From positions 620,001-684,000 of the forward strand of contig CAWJXV010000009.1 in the NCBI GenBank assembly GCA_963846915.1: DNA of 64,000 nt. Reading direction: 5' to 3'. Below the pieces are notes generated by a model. It did no database searches and was not told the DNA's origin. It saw only the letters and a program-made list of their open reading frames with translations. The first letter of the stretch is position 1; each line of letters starts with the position of its first letter. A program made the position numbers and the translations under genes. Origin of the DNA: PALSA-612 sp963846915 (GTDB taxonomy: Bacteria; Actinomycetota; Thermoleophilia; Gaiellales; Gaiellaceae). Of this stretch, positions 55,390 to 63,790 are shown one piece after another.

Positions 55390-56283
55390 ATGCGTGCGGA
55401 CGAGCTCAAGCAGGCGCTGAAGAACGGCGTCTACCGCTCGATCGGCGAGGCCGCGACCGGCGCCGGCGTGGTCGACGGGATCGCCGAGCGGACGCTCTGC
55501 GTGCTCATGTACCACAAGGTCAACGACACCGTCGGGAACACGGTGACCGTCCCCACGAGCCAGTTCGACGAGCAGATGGCGCAGCTCCGTGAGCTCGACT
55601 ACACGGTCGTCTCGCTGGACGACGTGCTCGCCCACTACCTCGAAGGCCGTCCGCTCCCGACCCAGGCCGTCCTGATCACGTTCGACGACGCCTACCTCGA
55701 CAACCTCGAGAACGCGGTCCCGATCCTGCAGCAGCACGGCTATCCCGCGGTGCTGTTCGCGCCGATCGGCTACCTCGACGGCCGTCGGCCGCTGCCGCAC
55801 GACGAGCACCTCGCCGCGCGCGGAATCGTCAACCGGACGCTCGACTGGAGCCGGCTCGCCGAGCTCGAGCGCGCGGGAGTGCGCGTCGAGTCGCACGGGA
55901 TCGGCCACCGGCCGCTCGCCGACCTGGAGGTGGACGAGGCCGCGCGCGAGATCACGCTCTCGAAGCTCCGTCTCGAGGACGCGCTCGGCCGCCCGGTGCG
56001 GGCGTTCGCGTACGTGAAGGGCTCGGAGGCGCACTACCGGCCCGTTCACCTCAGCCTGCTCCGCCAGGCCGGCTACGACGTCGCGTTCACGTCGATCTCC
56101 GGCGGGAACGGCGGGCGCACCGATCCGCTTCAGCTCCACCGCTACAACGTCGAGCCGTATCCGCCGCGCACCTTCGAGCTCGTGCTCTCCGGCGCCTGCG
56201 ATCTGATCGCGCTCAAGGACACGGTCGCGGGGACGCATGCCCGGCGTCTGTTCAACGCCGCCCTGGGCACGTCGAGCAAGTGA
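55390..56283 (+). CDS. Polysaccharide deacetylase (NodB/CE4 fold)
   Basis: 297 residues. VLITFDDAYLDNLENAVPIL holds the catalytic/metal Asp pair (TFDD at 97-100), and SHGIGHRPL at 168-175 supplies the two metal histidines (H-x3-H). The final motif is AFAYVKGSEAHYRP. No signal peptide is seen, so it probably acts in the cytoplasm on a lipid-linked or nucleotide-linked GlcNAc, in contrast to secreted CE4 enzymes. GTGA overlap with the next gene. Confidence 0.85.
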   Translation: MRADELKQALKNGVYRSIGEAATGAGVVDGIAERTLCVLMYHKVNDTVGNTVTVPTSQFDEQMAQLRELDYTVVSLDDVLAHYLEGRPLPTQAVLITFDDAYLDNLENAVPILQQHGYPAVLFAPIGYLDGRRPLPHDEHLAARGIVNRTLDWSRLAELERAGVRVESHGIGHRPLADLEVDEAAREITLSKLRLEDALGRPVRAFAYVKGSEAHYRPVHLSLLRQAGYDVAFTSISGGNGGRTDPLQLHRYNVEPYPPRTFELVLSGACDLIALKDTVAGTHARRLFNAALGTSSK

Positions 56284-57149
56284 CCTTCGAGCTGGCGACG
56301 TACGAGCCCGCCGACCGCGAGGCGTACCTCGGGCTGCTCGGCGAGGCGTGGGGCGAGCGGACGATGACGGGCGACGAGTTCGACTGGTGGTACGGCCGCA
56401 ACCCGGCCGGGAGCCTGATGTCGGTCGCGCGGATCGACGGCCGTATCGTCGGCGTGGCCGGGCACTCGCTCGCGCGGTTGGTGCTGGACGGGGCGACGCA
56501 GGTCGCGAGCTTCTCGGTGCACGCGACCACGCACGCGTCGGCGCGCGGGCAGGGGATCTTTACGGAGCTCGAGCGCAAGCACGAGCGCGAGGCGGCCGAG
56601 CGCGGGGTGGCGGTCGTGCTCGCGTTCGCGAGCGCGCCGACGGCGCCGATCTTCCTCGGGCCGCTCGGCTGGACGGAGATCGGGCGGCTGCGCGTCTGGG
56701 CCCGGCCGATGCTCGCGCAGGCGGCTGCGCCGGCGGAGACAGAGCCGTTCCCGAGGTCGGAGGACACCGCCTCGAGCTGGCCGAACCACGTCCTGCGTGA
56801 CGCGAACTATCTCAACTGGCGTTTCGTCGACTCGCCGCGCGGCTACCGCGTCGTCCGCTCGGAGTCGGGCCATGCAGTCGTCGGGCGCACGCGCTACCGG
56901 GGTGTCGAGACGGCCGTGCTCGCGGACTTCGTCGGAGGCTCGCGCGACGTCCTGCGCCGCGCGGTCGCGCTCTCGAGGGCGCGCGCGATGATCGCGCTGC
57001 CCGCGCCCGACGAGCGCTCGACGTTCCTCTCGCTCGGCTTCGTCCCCGCGCCGCACACTCTCCACCTCATGGGCAAGCCGCTCGCAGGCACGCTGAACGC
57101 GGACGTGTCGGCCTGGCGGTTCACGCTCGGCGACACCGACTTCTTCTGA
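56280..57149 (+). CDS. GNAT-family N-acetyltransferase
   Basis: 289 residues from GTG 56280. An N-terminal GNAT domain (WGERTMTGDEFDWWYGRNPAG, RIDGRIVGVAGHSLARLVLDG, ARGQGIFTELERKHEREAAERG, the acetyl-CoA loop RGQGI) is followed by a C-terminal half that resembles a second, degenerate GNAT fold (YLNWRFVDSPRGYRVV). This two-part type is common in glycan loci and may acylate an amino sugar made by the adjacent deacetylase. Confidence 0.82.
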   Translation: MTFELATYEPADREAYLGLLGEAWGERTMTGDEFDWWYGRNPAGSLMSVARIDGRIVGVAGHSLARLVLDGATQVASFSVHATTHASARGQGIFTELERKHEREAAERGVAVVLAFASAPTAPIFLGPLGWTEIGRLRVWARPMLAQAAAPAETEPFPRSEDTASSWPNHVLRDANYLNWRFVDSPRGYRVVRSESGHAVVGRTRYRGVETAVLADFVGGSRDVLRRAVALSRARAMIALPAPDERSTFLSLGFVPAPHTLHLMGKPLAGTLNADVSAWRFTLGDTDFF

Positions 57150-57152
57150 TCC

Positions 57153-58202
57153 GTGCGCAAGCTGATCTTCATCACCCAGCAGGTCGATCCCGGGCATCCG
57201 GCGCTCGCGGCTACGGTTCCGAAGATCCGCGCCCTCGCGGCGCGCGTCGACGAGGTGGTCGTGCTCGCCGACCGGACTGTCGCCGGCACGCTGCCCGAGA
57301 ACTGCCGCTCGCTCTCGTTCGCCTCGCGGACGCGCGCCGGTCGCGGCGCCCGCTTCCAGGCCGCCCTCGCTCGGGAGCTACGGCCGAGGCCTGTCGCTGT
57401 GCTCGCGCACATGTGCCCGATCTATGCCGTCCTGGCGGCGCCGCTCGTCCGCCCGCTACGCGTCCCGCTCCTGCTCTGGTACACGCACTGGGCGCGGACC
57501 CGCACGCTGGAGGCTGCGGCGCGTGCGGCGACCGCGATCGTGACCGTCGACCGGCGCTCGTTCCCGATCGAGTCGGCGAAAGTCGTGCCGATCGGGCACG
57601 GCATCGACCTGGCCGAGTTCCCCTGCGCCGACCGCCCGGACGGCGCGGGCGACTTCCGGCTCGCGGTGCTCGGCCGCTACTCGCGCGCGAAGGGGCTCGA
57701 GACGATCCTGCGCGGCGTTGGGCTCGCGAACGAGCGCGGCGTCGACGCGCGGCTCGAGGTCTTCGGTCCGGCGCTGAACGCGGCGGAGCGCGAGCATCGC
57801 AGCGAGCTCGAGCGGCTCGTAGCCGAGCTCGGGCTCGACAAGCGCGTCAGGCTCGACCCGGCCGTGCGCCGTTCCGAGGTGCCGGACGTCCTGGCGCGGG
57901 CGCGGGCGCTCGTGAACAACATGGTCGCCGGCGCGCCCGACAAGGTCGTGTACGAGGCGGCGGCGTCCTGCCTGCCCGTCCTCGTGTCGAACCCGGTCTT
58001 CGACGACTTCACGGACGGCCTCGAGGCGTCGCTGATGTTCGGGCGCGACGACCCACCCGGCCTCGCCGACCGGATCGCGGAGCTGGCCGCGCTCCCGTCC
58101 GGCGTGCGCGCCGAGCTCGGGCGCACGCTCCACGACCGCGTCGCGGAGGGCCACTCGGTCGAGCACTGGGCCGACGAGGTCCTCGAGGTCGCACGCCGAT
58201 GA
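57153..58202 (+). CDS. GT4-type glycosyltransferase
   Basis: 349 residues from GTG 57153. LIFITQQVDPGHPALAATVP, LLLWYTHWARTRTLEAAARAA, VVPIGHGIDLAEF, LAVLGRYSRAKGLETILRGV, and NNMVAGAPDKVVYEAAASCLPVLVSNPVFDDF, where E-x7-type spacing marks the nucleotide-sugar site. Cytoplasmic. ATGA overlap with the next gene. Confidence 0.86.
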   Translation: MRKLIFITQQVDPGHPALAATVPKIRALAARVDEVVVLADRTVAGTLPENCRSLSFASRTRAGRGARFQAALARELRPRPVAVLAHMCPIYAVLAAPLVRPLRVPLLLWYTHWARTRTLEAAARAATAIVTVDRRSFPIESAKVVPIGHGIDLAEFPCADRPDGAGDFRLAVLGRYSRAKGLETILRGVGLANERGVDARLEVFGPALNAAEREHRSELERLVAELGLDKRVRLDPAVRRSEVPDVLARARALVNNMVAGAPDKVVYEAAASCLPVLVSNPVFDDFTDGLEASLMFGRDDPPGLADRIAELAALPSGVRAELGRTLHDRVAEGHSVEHWADEVLEVARR

Positions 58203-59326
58203 CCTTGCAACACAGTGTTGCAAGGAACGGCAAGGGCGTTCGGGTCCTGCACGTGCAGAAGGTGGCCGGCATCTCCGGGTCGGAGGCGCACCTGCTCTCG
58301 CTCCTGCCTCGACTCCGCGAGCGCGGCTGGGACACGCGCCTCTTGATGCTGCACGAGAACGAGCCCGGAGCCTGGGACTTCGCGCGCGCGCTCACGGACC
58401 GCGGCGTGCCTCTCGACGCCGTGCCCATCTCGCGCGATGTCGACGCCTCCGCGTTTCTCGGGCTCGTCCGCTACCTCGCCGACGAGCGGCCGCAGATCCT
58501 CCACACACACCTCGTCCACGCGGATGCGTACGGGCAGATCGCCGGCTCGCTCGCACGCGTGCCGATCCGCATGTCGACGAAGCACGGGTTCAACGAGTTC
58601 CGCGAGGGGCGCGCGTTCGCACTCGCGGACCGCGCGGTCGCGAGCCTGGCGCACGTCCACATCGCGATCTCACAGGGCCTCGCGCACTACCTGTCCGAGA
58701 CCGAGGGGTTCGTCGAGGAGAGCTTCGAAATCGTCCACTACGGGATCGCGCCGAGGGACGGGGCCAAGGCGTACACCGGGTCGGAGCCGCGCCTCCTGTG
58801 CGTCGGCCGGCTGATCCCGATCAAGGGGCACATCGTGCTCCTGCGGGCGTTCGCCGAGGCGCAACGCGCGGTGCCGGGCCTGCAGCTCGACATCGCCGGC
58901 CGCGGGCCGCTCGAGCCGGCGCTGCGCGCGCTCGCACGGGAGCTCGGGGTCGCGGACGCCGTGCGCTTCCTGGGCCACGTCGCGCCGATCCAGGGGGCGA
59001 TCGAAGGCTCGGCGATCATCGTCGTGCCGTCGATGGGCGAGGGATTCGGGATGGTTGCCCTGGAGGCGATGGAGCGCTCGCGGCCCGTGATCGCCGCGGA
59101 GATCGGCGGCCTCGGCGAGCTCGTCGTCGACGGAGCGACCGGGCTGCTGGTCGAGCCCGGAGTCGCCGAGCCGCTCGCCCGGGCGATCGTCCAGCTCGCC
59201 GGCGATCTCGGCCGCGCCGCCGAGATGGGGCGCGCCGGCCGCGAGCGGGCGCTTGCGGAGTTCCTCGAGTCGCGCTGCGTCGACCGGACGGAGCAGCTCT
59301 ACGAGCAGGCGCTCGGAGCCAACTGA
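58199..59326 (+). CDS. GT4-type glycosyltransferase
   Basis: 375 residues from ATG 58199 (ATGA overlap). The first codons after ATG (TLQHSVARNG) are made by a perfect 23-bp palindrome, an unusual place. VLHVQKVAGISGSEAHLLSLLPRL, ILHTHLVHADAYGQIAG, LLCVGRLIPIKGHIVLLRAF, GFGMVALEAMERSRPVIAAEIGGLGELV follow the GT-B pattern. It is homologous to the convergent GT4 at 59,339 (shared HTHLVHAD and VHYG blocks). Last gene of the plus-strand operon, ended by a hairpin. Confidence 0.88.
   Translation: MTLQHSVARNGKGVRVLHVQKVAGISGSEAHLLSLLPRLRERGWDTRLLMLHENEPGAWDFARALTDRGVPLDAVPISRDVDASAFLGLVRYLADERPQILHTHLVHADAYGQIAGSLARVPIRMSTKHGFNEFREGRAFALADRAVASLAHVHIAISQGLAHYLSETEGFVEESFEIVHYGIAPRDGAKAYTGSEPRLLCVGRLIPIKGHIVLLRAFAEAQRAVPGLQLDIAGRGPLEPALRALARELGVADAVRFLGHVAPIQGAIEGSAIIVVPSMGEGFGMVALEAMERSRPVIAAEIGGLGELVVDGATGLLVEPGVAEPLARAIVQLAGDLGRAAEMGRAGRERALAEFLESRCVDRTEQLYEQALGAN
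58203..58225. repeat. 23-bp perfect palindrome 3 (half-site CCTTGCAACAC)
   Basis: CCTTGCAACAC, central A, and its exact reverse complement, beginning two bases after the ATG of the GT4 gene. In the mRNA it would form an 11-bp stem at the initiation region, so it could control translation. Related to the palindromes at 46,338 and 54,422. Confidence 0.6.
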
Positions 59327-59332
59327 GCCCGG

Positions 59333-59347
59333 AGCGGCTCAGCCGCT
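59333..59347. terminator. Bidirectional hairpin between convergent GT4 genes
   Basis: AGCGGC-TCA-GCCGCT followed by TT on the plus strand. It starts seven bases after the stop of the plus-strand gene and includes the TGA of the minus-strand gene. Confidence 0.5.
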
Positions 59348-60415
59348 TTGCAGCGGTCGGCCGAGCGCACGCTCGTACACCGCGAGCGTCCGCTCTGCCA
59401 TCCGGGCAACCGAGAACTCGGAGCGCGCGCGCTCGAGCCCAGCGCGGCCCATCGCCTCCGTCCGGGCCGGGTCGGCCAGAAGCGAGCCGAGGGCTTCGGC
59501 GAGCGCGCCGGCGTCGTCGACCGGCACGAGCAGGCCCGTCTCGCCGTCCGAGACGAGCTCCGGTGCCGAGCCGGCCCTCGCCGCAACCACCGGCTTCGCC
59601 GCCAGCATCGCCTCCAGCATCGCGAGCCCGAACCCTTCCCAGCGCGCAGGGTGGACGACGACCGCGGCCCGGCGATAGAGCGCGGCGACGTCGCCGACCC
59701 TCCCCGGCAGGAGCAACCGCTCGCGCACGCCGAGCGAGCCGGCGAGCGTCTCGAGCGGCTCCCGCTCGGGCCCGTCGCCGAGCACGAGCAGCGTCGCGTC
59801 GGGCAGGTCCGCGAGCGCCCGCACGGCCGTCTCGAGCCCCTTCTGCGGCGCGAGCCGGCACACGGCGAGGAGCAACGGATCGCCGAGTGAGAGCGGCGGG
59901 TTCTCGCTCCACGCGCCGGGCAGCTCGTCGAGCCCGTAGTGCACGACCTCGACCTTGTCGGCGGGCAGCCCCACCTGCTCGACCGAGAACCGCCGTACCG
60001 CCTCGCTGATCGCGATCACTCGCGCGGCCCGCCGCGCCAGCGCTCGCTCGACGTACCGGAACGAGCCCTGGCGGAACGGATCGGGGTTGTGCTTCGTCGA
60101 CACGACCCGCGTTCCCGGCGCGAGCGCGCCGTAGACGTCGGCGTGCACGAGATGCGTGTGCACGAGGTCGGGTCGCAGCGACCTCAGTGTCCTCGCGAGC
60201 CGCACCGCGAGCACGGGATCGAGGTCGCGCGGCGACGGCAGCCGCTCGTACGGCACGGCCAGCTCCGCGTAGAACGGCTCCAGCACGCCGGCCGGATCGT
60301 CCAGCCCGACGAACGACACCTCGACGCCGCGCTCCCGAAGCGCCGGCAGCAGCGTCAGCAGATGCCGCTCGGACCCGCCGATCCCGCGGATCCGGTGGAC
60401 GTGGACGACCTTCAC
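59339..60415 (-). CDS. GT4-type glycosyltransferase
   Basis: 358 residues from GTG 60415 (VKVVHVHRIRGIGGSERHLLTLLP), overlapping the upstream stop by GTGA. LVHTHLVHADVYGALAPG, VVSTKHNPDPFRQGS, LLAVCRLAPQKGLETAVRAL, WEGFGLAMLEAMLAAKPVVAARAGSAPELV. Homologous to the convergent gene at 58,199, suggesting an inverted duplication. Cytoplasmic glycan assembly. Confidence 0.88.
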   Translation of the reverse strand: MKVVHVHRIRGIGGSERHLLTLLPALRERGVEVSFVGLDDPAGVLEPFYAELAVPYERLPSPRDLDPVLAVRLARTLRSLRPDLVHTHLVHADVYGALAPGTRVVSTKHNPDPFRQGSFRYVERALARRAARVIAISEAVRRFSVEQVGLPADKVEVVHYGLDELPGAWSENPPLSLGDPLLLAVCRLAPQKGLETAVRALADLPDATLLVLGDGPEREPLETLAGSLGVRERLLLPGRVGDVAALYRRAAVVVHPARWEGFGLAMLEAMLAAKPVVAARAGSAPELVSDGETGLLVPVDDAGALAEALGSLLADPARTEAMGRAGLERARSEFSVARMAERTLAVYERALGRPLQSG

Positions 60416-61686
60416 GGCACGGTCCGGGGAGGCGGGGCACGCCGCGCGGCGAGCCGCGACGCCAGGTTGAGCACTGCCACGCTCGCGACGAGCGCGAGCA
60501 GGAAGTCCCACGGCACGCGGTAGCGCGTGTCTCCGGCGAAGCCCATCGCGACCACGGTCTGGTAGCCGAGCATGAGCAGGACGAGCACGCTGACGCGGCG
60601 CGGCGCGAGGAACAGCCCCCAGAGCGCGAACAGGTAGAGCGGGATCTCGTACAGCGGCTGCACCCACGTCCGGGCCCGATCGAGGAAGCCGCCGGCGCCC
60701 GGCCGTCCCTCCGTCTTCTGCACGCGCGGGTCCCAGAACATCCGCACCGCCTGCCCCGCGAGCTTTGCCTTCTCGCCCGGATGGTCGACGACGAAGTCGA
60801 CCGCCTTCGTGCGGTAGAAGCTCTGCTGCGCGCACTCGTCCACGCGGATCAGCTTGTGGTGGACGGCGTAGATCGCGCCGGCGAGCTCCGGCGTCGGCGG
60901 CGCGCCCGGCAGGTTCGGCACGTCGTCGATCCACTTCCCGGCCGCGAGGGTCGCGTACGTGTTCGCGTTGTTCGCCTTCCAGAGCGCCTTCGTGTCCGTC
61001 GAGAGCGTGAAGCAGCCGACCGACACGTCGTTCCGTGCCGCCCAGGGCACGAGGGCGACCACGCACGCGCCGATGCAGAGCGCGGGGGCGAGCACGACCC
61101 GCCGCTGCCAGAGGACGAAGCCGGCGCAGACGAGCGGCAGGAAGAGGAGCCGCGTGTTGCCGAGGATCCCGAGCGCGAGCACGACGCCGAGCGCAACCGC
61201 GACCGCGCGCACCCGCCGCGTGGCGCGGTCCGCCGCCACGAGCGTCAGGTAGACGATCGCCGCCGCGAGCACCTGGTCGACGATCTCGCGGTTGACGTGG
61301 ACGTCGTGCCAGATCAGGTACGGGTTCAGCGTCGCGACGACGGCAGCGATCAGCCCGGCGCGCGACGAGAGGAAGCGACGACCCGTCTCGTAGACGATCA
61401 GCGCCGTCGCCGCCGCGACCGCGATCTGCCAGAGCCCGACAGCCGGCCAGTTGCGCCCGAAGATCCAGTAGACCGGGATCAGGAAGAACGAGTACGCGGG
61501 CTGCGTCCACGCCGACGGCTGGCCCGGGATGAAGCCGTACGTCCCCGAGTGGATGAAGGTCAGCGCGAAGCTGTCCGACTTCTCGGTGTTGCTGGCGAGG
61601 ATCGAGCCGCGCTCGTGGAGCAGCACGACGAGTCGCGGCAGCACGCAGGCCGCGAGCACGATCGCGTACGACTGCCGGCGCGTCAC
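60412..61686 (-). CDS. GT-C (ArnT/PMT-like) membrane glycosyltransferase
   Basis: 424 residues from GTG 61686 (GTGA overlap). A first luminal loop has LASNTEKSDSFALTFIHSG and GQPSAWTQPAYSFFLIPVYW, followed by about nine helices (LIWHDVHVNREIVDQVLAAAI, GNTRLLFLPLVCAGFVLW). It ends RYRVPWDFLLALVASVAVLNL. This fits polyprenyl-phosphate-sugar-dependent transferases acting on the outer membrane face. The acidic motif is less canonical than in ArnT. Confidence 0.78.
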   Translation of the reverse strand: MTRRQSYAIVLAACVLPRLVVLLHERGSILASNTEKSDSFALTFIHSGTYGFIPGQPSAWTQPAYSFFLIPVYWIFGRNWPAVGLWQIAVAAATALIVYETGRRFLSSRAGLIAAVVATLNPYLIWHDVHVNREIVDQVLAAAIVYLTLVAADRATRRVRAVAVALGVVLALGILGNTRLLFLPLVCAGFVLWQRRVVLAPALCIGACVVALVPWAARNDVSVGCFTLSTDTKALWKANNANTYATLAAGKWIDDVPNLPGAPPTPELAGAIYAVHHKLIRVDECAQQSFYRTKAVDFVVDHPGEKAKLAGQAVRMFWDPRVQKTEGRPGAGGFLDRARTWVQPLYEIPLYLFALWGLFLAPRRVSVLVLLMLGYQTVVAMGFAGDTRYRVPWDFLLALVASVAVLNLASRLAARRAPPPRTVP

Positions 61687-63545
61687 GAGACGGCGGCCGC
61701 GGGCTCCACCGGCTGCGCGGACTCGACCCACGTCCGCTGCCAGAGCTCGAGCATCACCAGGCACCAGAGGCGGTGGCCGTGGTCGACTCGCCCGGACACG
61801 TGCTCGTCGAGGAGCCGCTTCACGGCCGCCGGGCGGATCTGGCCGCGCTGCCTGGCGCGCGCGTCGAGCAGCACGTCGGCCGCGAGCGGCCGCAGCTCGT
61901 CGCGGAACCAGGCGGAGATCGGCACGCCGAAGCCCGTCTTGCTCCGTCCGGTGACCTCCTCCGGCAGATCGGCCGCGAAGGCGCGGCGAAGCGCCGCCTT
62001 GCCCCGGCGGCCCGAGAGCTGCAGCCGCTCCGGGAGCGACGTGCCGAGCTCGAGCACCCGCCGGTCGAGGAGCGGTGAGCGGAGCTCGAGCGAGTGCGCC
62101 ATCGACGCGATGTCGGCCTTCAGGAGCAGATCGCCGGGGAGGTAGCTGCGAATGTCGAGGCGCTGGAGGCCGGCGATCCCGGGGCGGTCGGGCGCGCCGA
62201 GCAGCTCCGCCGCAGTTCGCGGCCGCTCGACGAACTCGGGCTCCCACAGCTCGGCCCGGAGCCCGGCCGGGAACACCTCCATCAGCGTCCCGTAGCGCTC
62301 TGCCTCCGGCGCCGCGACCGTCTCGAGGAAGCGCGCGGCGCGGGTCGCCGTCGAGCGCGGCTCCGGGGACATGCGGCGGAGCGCCTTCGCGGCCGTCGCG
62401 GCGCCCGCGCGTGGCAGCCGTTCGGCCACGCGGAGCGCCGCGTACCGCTCGTACCCGGCGAACGACTCGTCGCCGCCGTCGCCGGTCAGCGCCACCGTCA
62501 CGTCCCGGCGCGCCGCCTCGCAGATCAGGAAGAGCGGGAGCGCCGCTTCGTCGCCGTGCGGCTCGTCGTACGCCCCGGCGAGGCGCGGCAGCGTCGCCTC
62601 GACGTCGGGCTCGAGCACGACCTCCGTGTGCTCCGTCGAGAACCGCTCGGCGACGGCGCGCGCGAACGGCCTCTCGTCGTAGCGCGGCTCGCCGAACCCG
62701 ACCGTGAACGTCCGCACCGGCCGGGTCGCCGCGCGGGCCATCGCAGCGACGACGATGCTCGAGTCGATGCCACCCGAGAGCAGCGCGCCGAGGGGCACAT
62801 CGGCGACGAGGCGCCGCTCGACGGCCGCCGTGACCTCCTCGCGCACGAGGTCGAGCCAGTCGGCGTCGCTCCGGGGCTCGAGCTCCCCGAGCCCCGCGTA
62901 CGGCTCGACGCTCACCCGGCCGCCTTCGGCGACGAGCAGGTGCCCCGGCGGCAGCTTCTCGATCCCGCGGAGGCCGGTCCCGCCCGGGACGTACTGCAGC
63001 GCCAGATACGCGTCGAGCTGCACCGGGTCCGGCTCGATGCGCAGGCCAGGGAGCCGCAGCAGTGCCTTCACCTCGGACGCGAAGGCGAGCGAGCCGTCGG
63101 CGAGCTGCGCGTAGACGAGCGGCTTCTTCCCGACGCGGTCACGCGCGACGACGAGCCGCTCGCGGCCGGCGTCCCAGATCGCGAGCGCGAACATGCCCTC
63201 GAGCCGCTCGGCGAACCCGAGCCCGTGCTCCTCGTAGAGGTGCGGGATGACGGGCGTGTCGCCCGTGCCGCGCACCTCGTGGGCGCCAAGCCCGGCCCGC
63301 AGCTCCCGGAAGTTGTAGATCTCGCCGTTGAACACGCAGACGACGTCGCCCGCCTCGTTCGCGACCGGCTGGCTTCCCGTCTCGAGGTCGATCACCCGCA
63401 GGCGGCGGTTGCCGAGCACGCAGCGCCCGAACGCGTCGACCGAGCCCTCGTCCGGGCCGCGGTGGACGAGCGCGGCGTTCATGCGTGAGACGAGGGCGGG
63501 ATCGGGCGTTCCGCCAGGCGTCAGCAGCCCGCAAATCCCGCACAC
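61683..63545 (-). CDS. asnB: Glutamine-hydrolysing asparagine synthase-like amidotransferase
   Basis: 620 residues from GTG 63545, giving MCGICG with the nucleophilic Cys2 exposed after Met removal. The N-terminal glutaminase (RGPDEGS, VFNGEIYNF, GTGDTPVI) is followed by the synthetase with the PP-loop SGGIDSS at 257-263, FTVGFGEPRYDE and the AMP-binding LTGDGGDESFAGYERY. In glycan loci such AsnB-like enzymes often amidate a sugar acid or amino acid substituent rather than free aspartate. GTGA overlap with the GT-C gene. Confidence 0.9.
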   Translation of the reverse strand: MCGICGLLTPGGTPDPALVSRMNAALVHRGPDEGSVDAFGRCVLGNRRLRVIDLETGSQPVANEAGDVVCVFNGEIYNFRELRAGLGAHEVRGTGDTPVIPHLYEEHGLGFAERLEGMFALAIWDAGRERLVVARDRVGKKPLVYAQLADGSLAFASEVKALLRLPGLRIEPDPVQLDAYLALQYVPGGTGLRGIEKLPPGHLLVAEGGRVSVEPYAGLGELEPRSDADWLDLVREEVTAAVERRLVADVPLGALLSGGIDSSIVVAAMARAATRPVRTFTVGFGEPRYDERPFARAVAERFSTEHTEVVLEPDVEATLPRLAGAYDEPHGDEAALPLFLICEAARRDVTVALTGDGGDESFAGYERYAALRVAERLPRAGAATAAKALRRMSPEPRSTATRAARFLETVAAPEAERYGTLMEVFPAGLRAELWEPEFVERPRTAAELLGAPDRPGIAGLQRLDIRSYLPGDLLLKADIASMAHSLELRSPLLDRRVLELGTSLPERLQLSGRRGKAALRRAFAADLPEEVTGRSKTGFGVPISAWFRDELRPLAADVLLDARARQRGQIRPAAVKRLLDEHVSGRVDHGHRLWCLVMLELWQRTWVESAQPVEPAAAVS

Positions 63546-63611
63546 GAAGCTCACTGTATCCGGCGAATCTTCATGGATCTTTCGTAACGAGTGAGGATTA
63601 CGCTCGTGGCC

Positions 63612-63782
63612 ATGCGCGCGAGGCTCGCGTTCGCGGCAGTCGCTCTCGTCGCCACGGCGGCCCCCGCGGCGGGCAGCGGTAACGCGGTGGTCACACCGTT
63701 CTGGCTGCCCTCCGTCGAGCTCACGCTCCGCGAACAACCTCCGTTCGCGTTTCTAGCCGATAGCCCGCCCGATCTGGTCTGA
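63612..63782 (+). CDS. Possible 56-residue secreted peptide
   Basis: ATG 63612 opens MRARLAFAAVALVATAAPAAG, a convincing signal peptide, followed by about 35 residues rich in hydrophobics and Pro (NAVVTPFWLPSVELTLREQP). The frame also extends back to GTG 63591. Divergent from the AsnB-like gene, with about 65 bp between. No family recognised; nine bases separate it from the following partial gene. Confidence 0.4.
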   Translation: MRARLAFAAVALVATAAPAAGSGNAVVTPFWLPSVELTLREQPPFAFLADSPPDLV

Positions 63783-63790
63783 TTCGCCGG

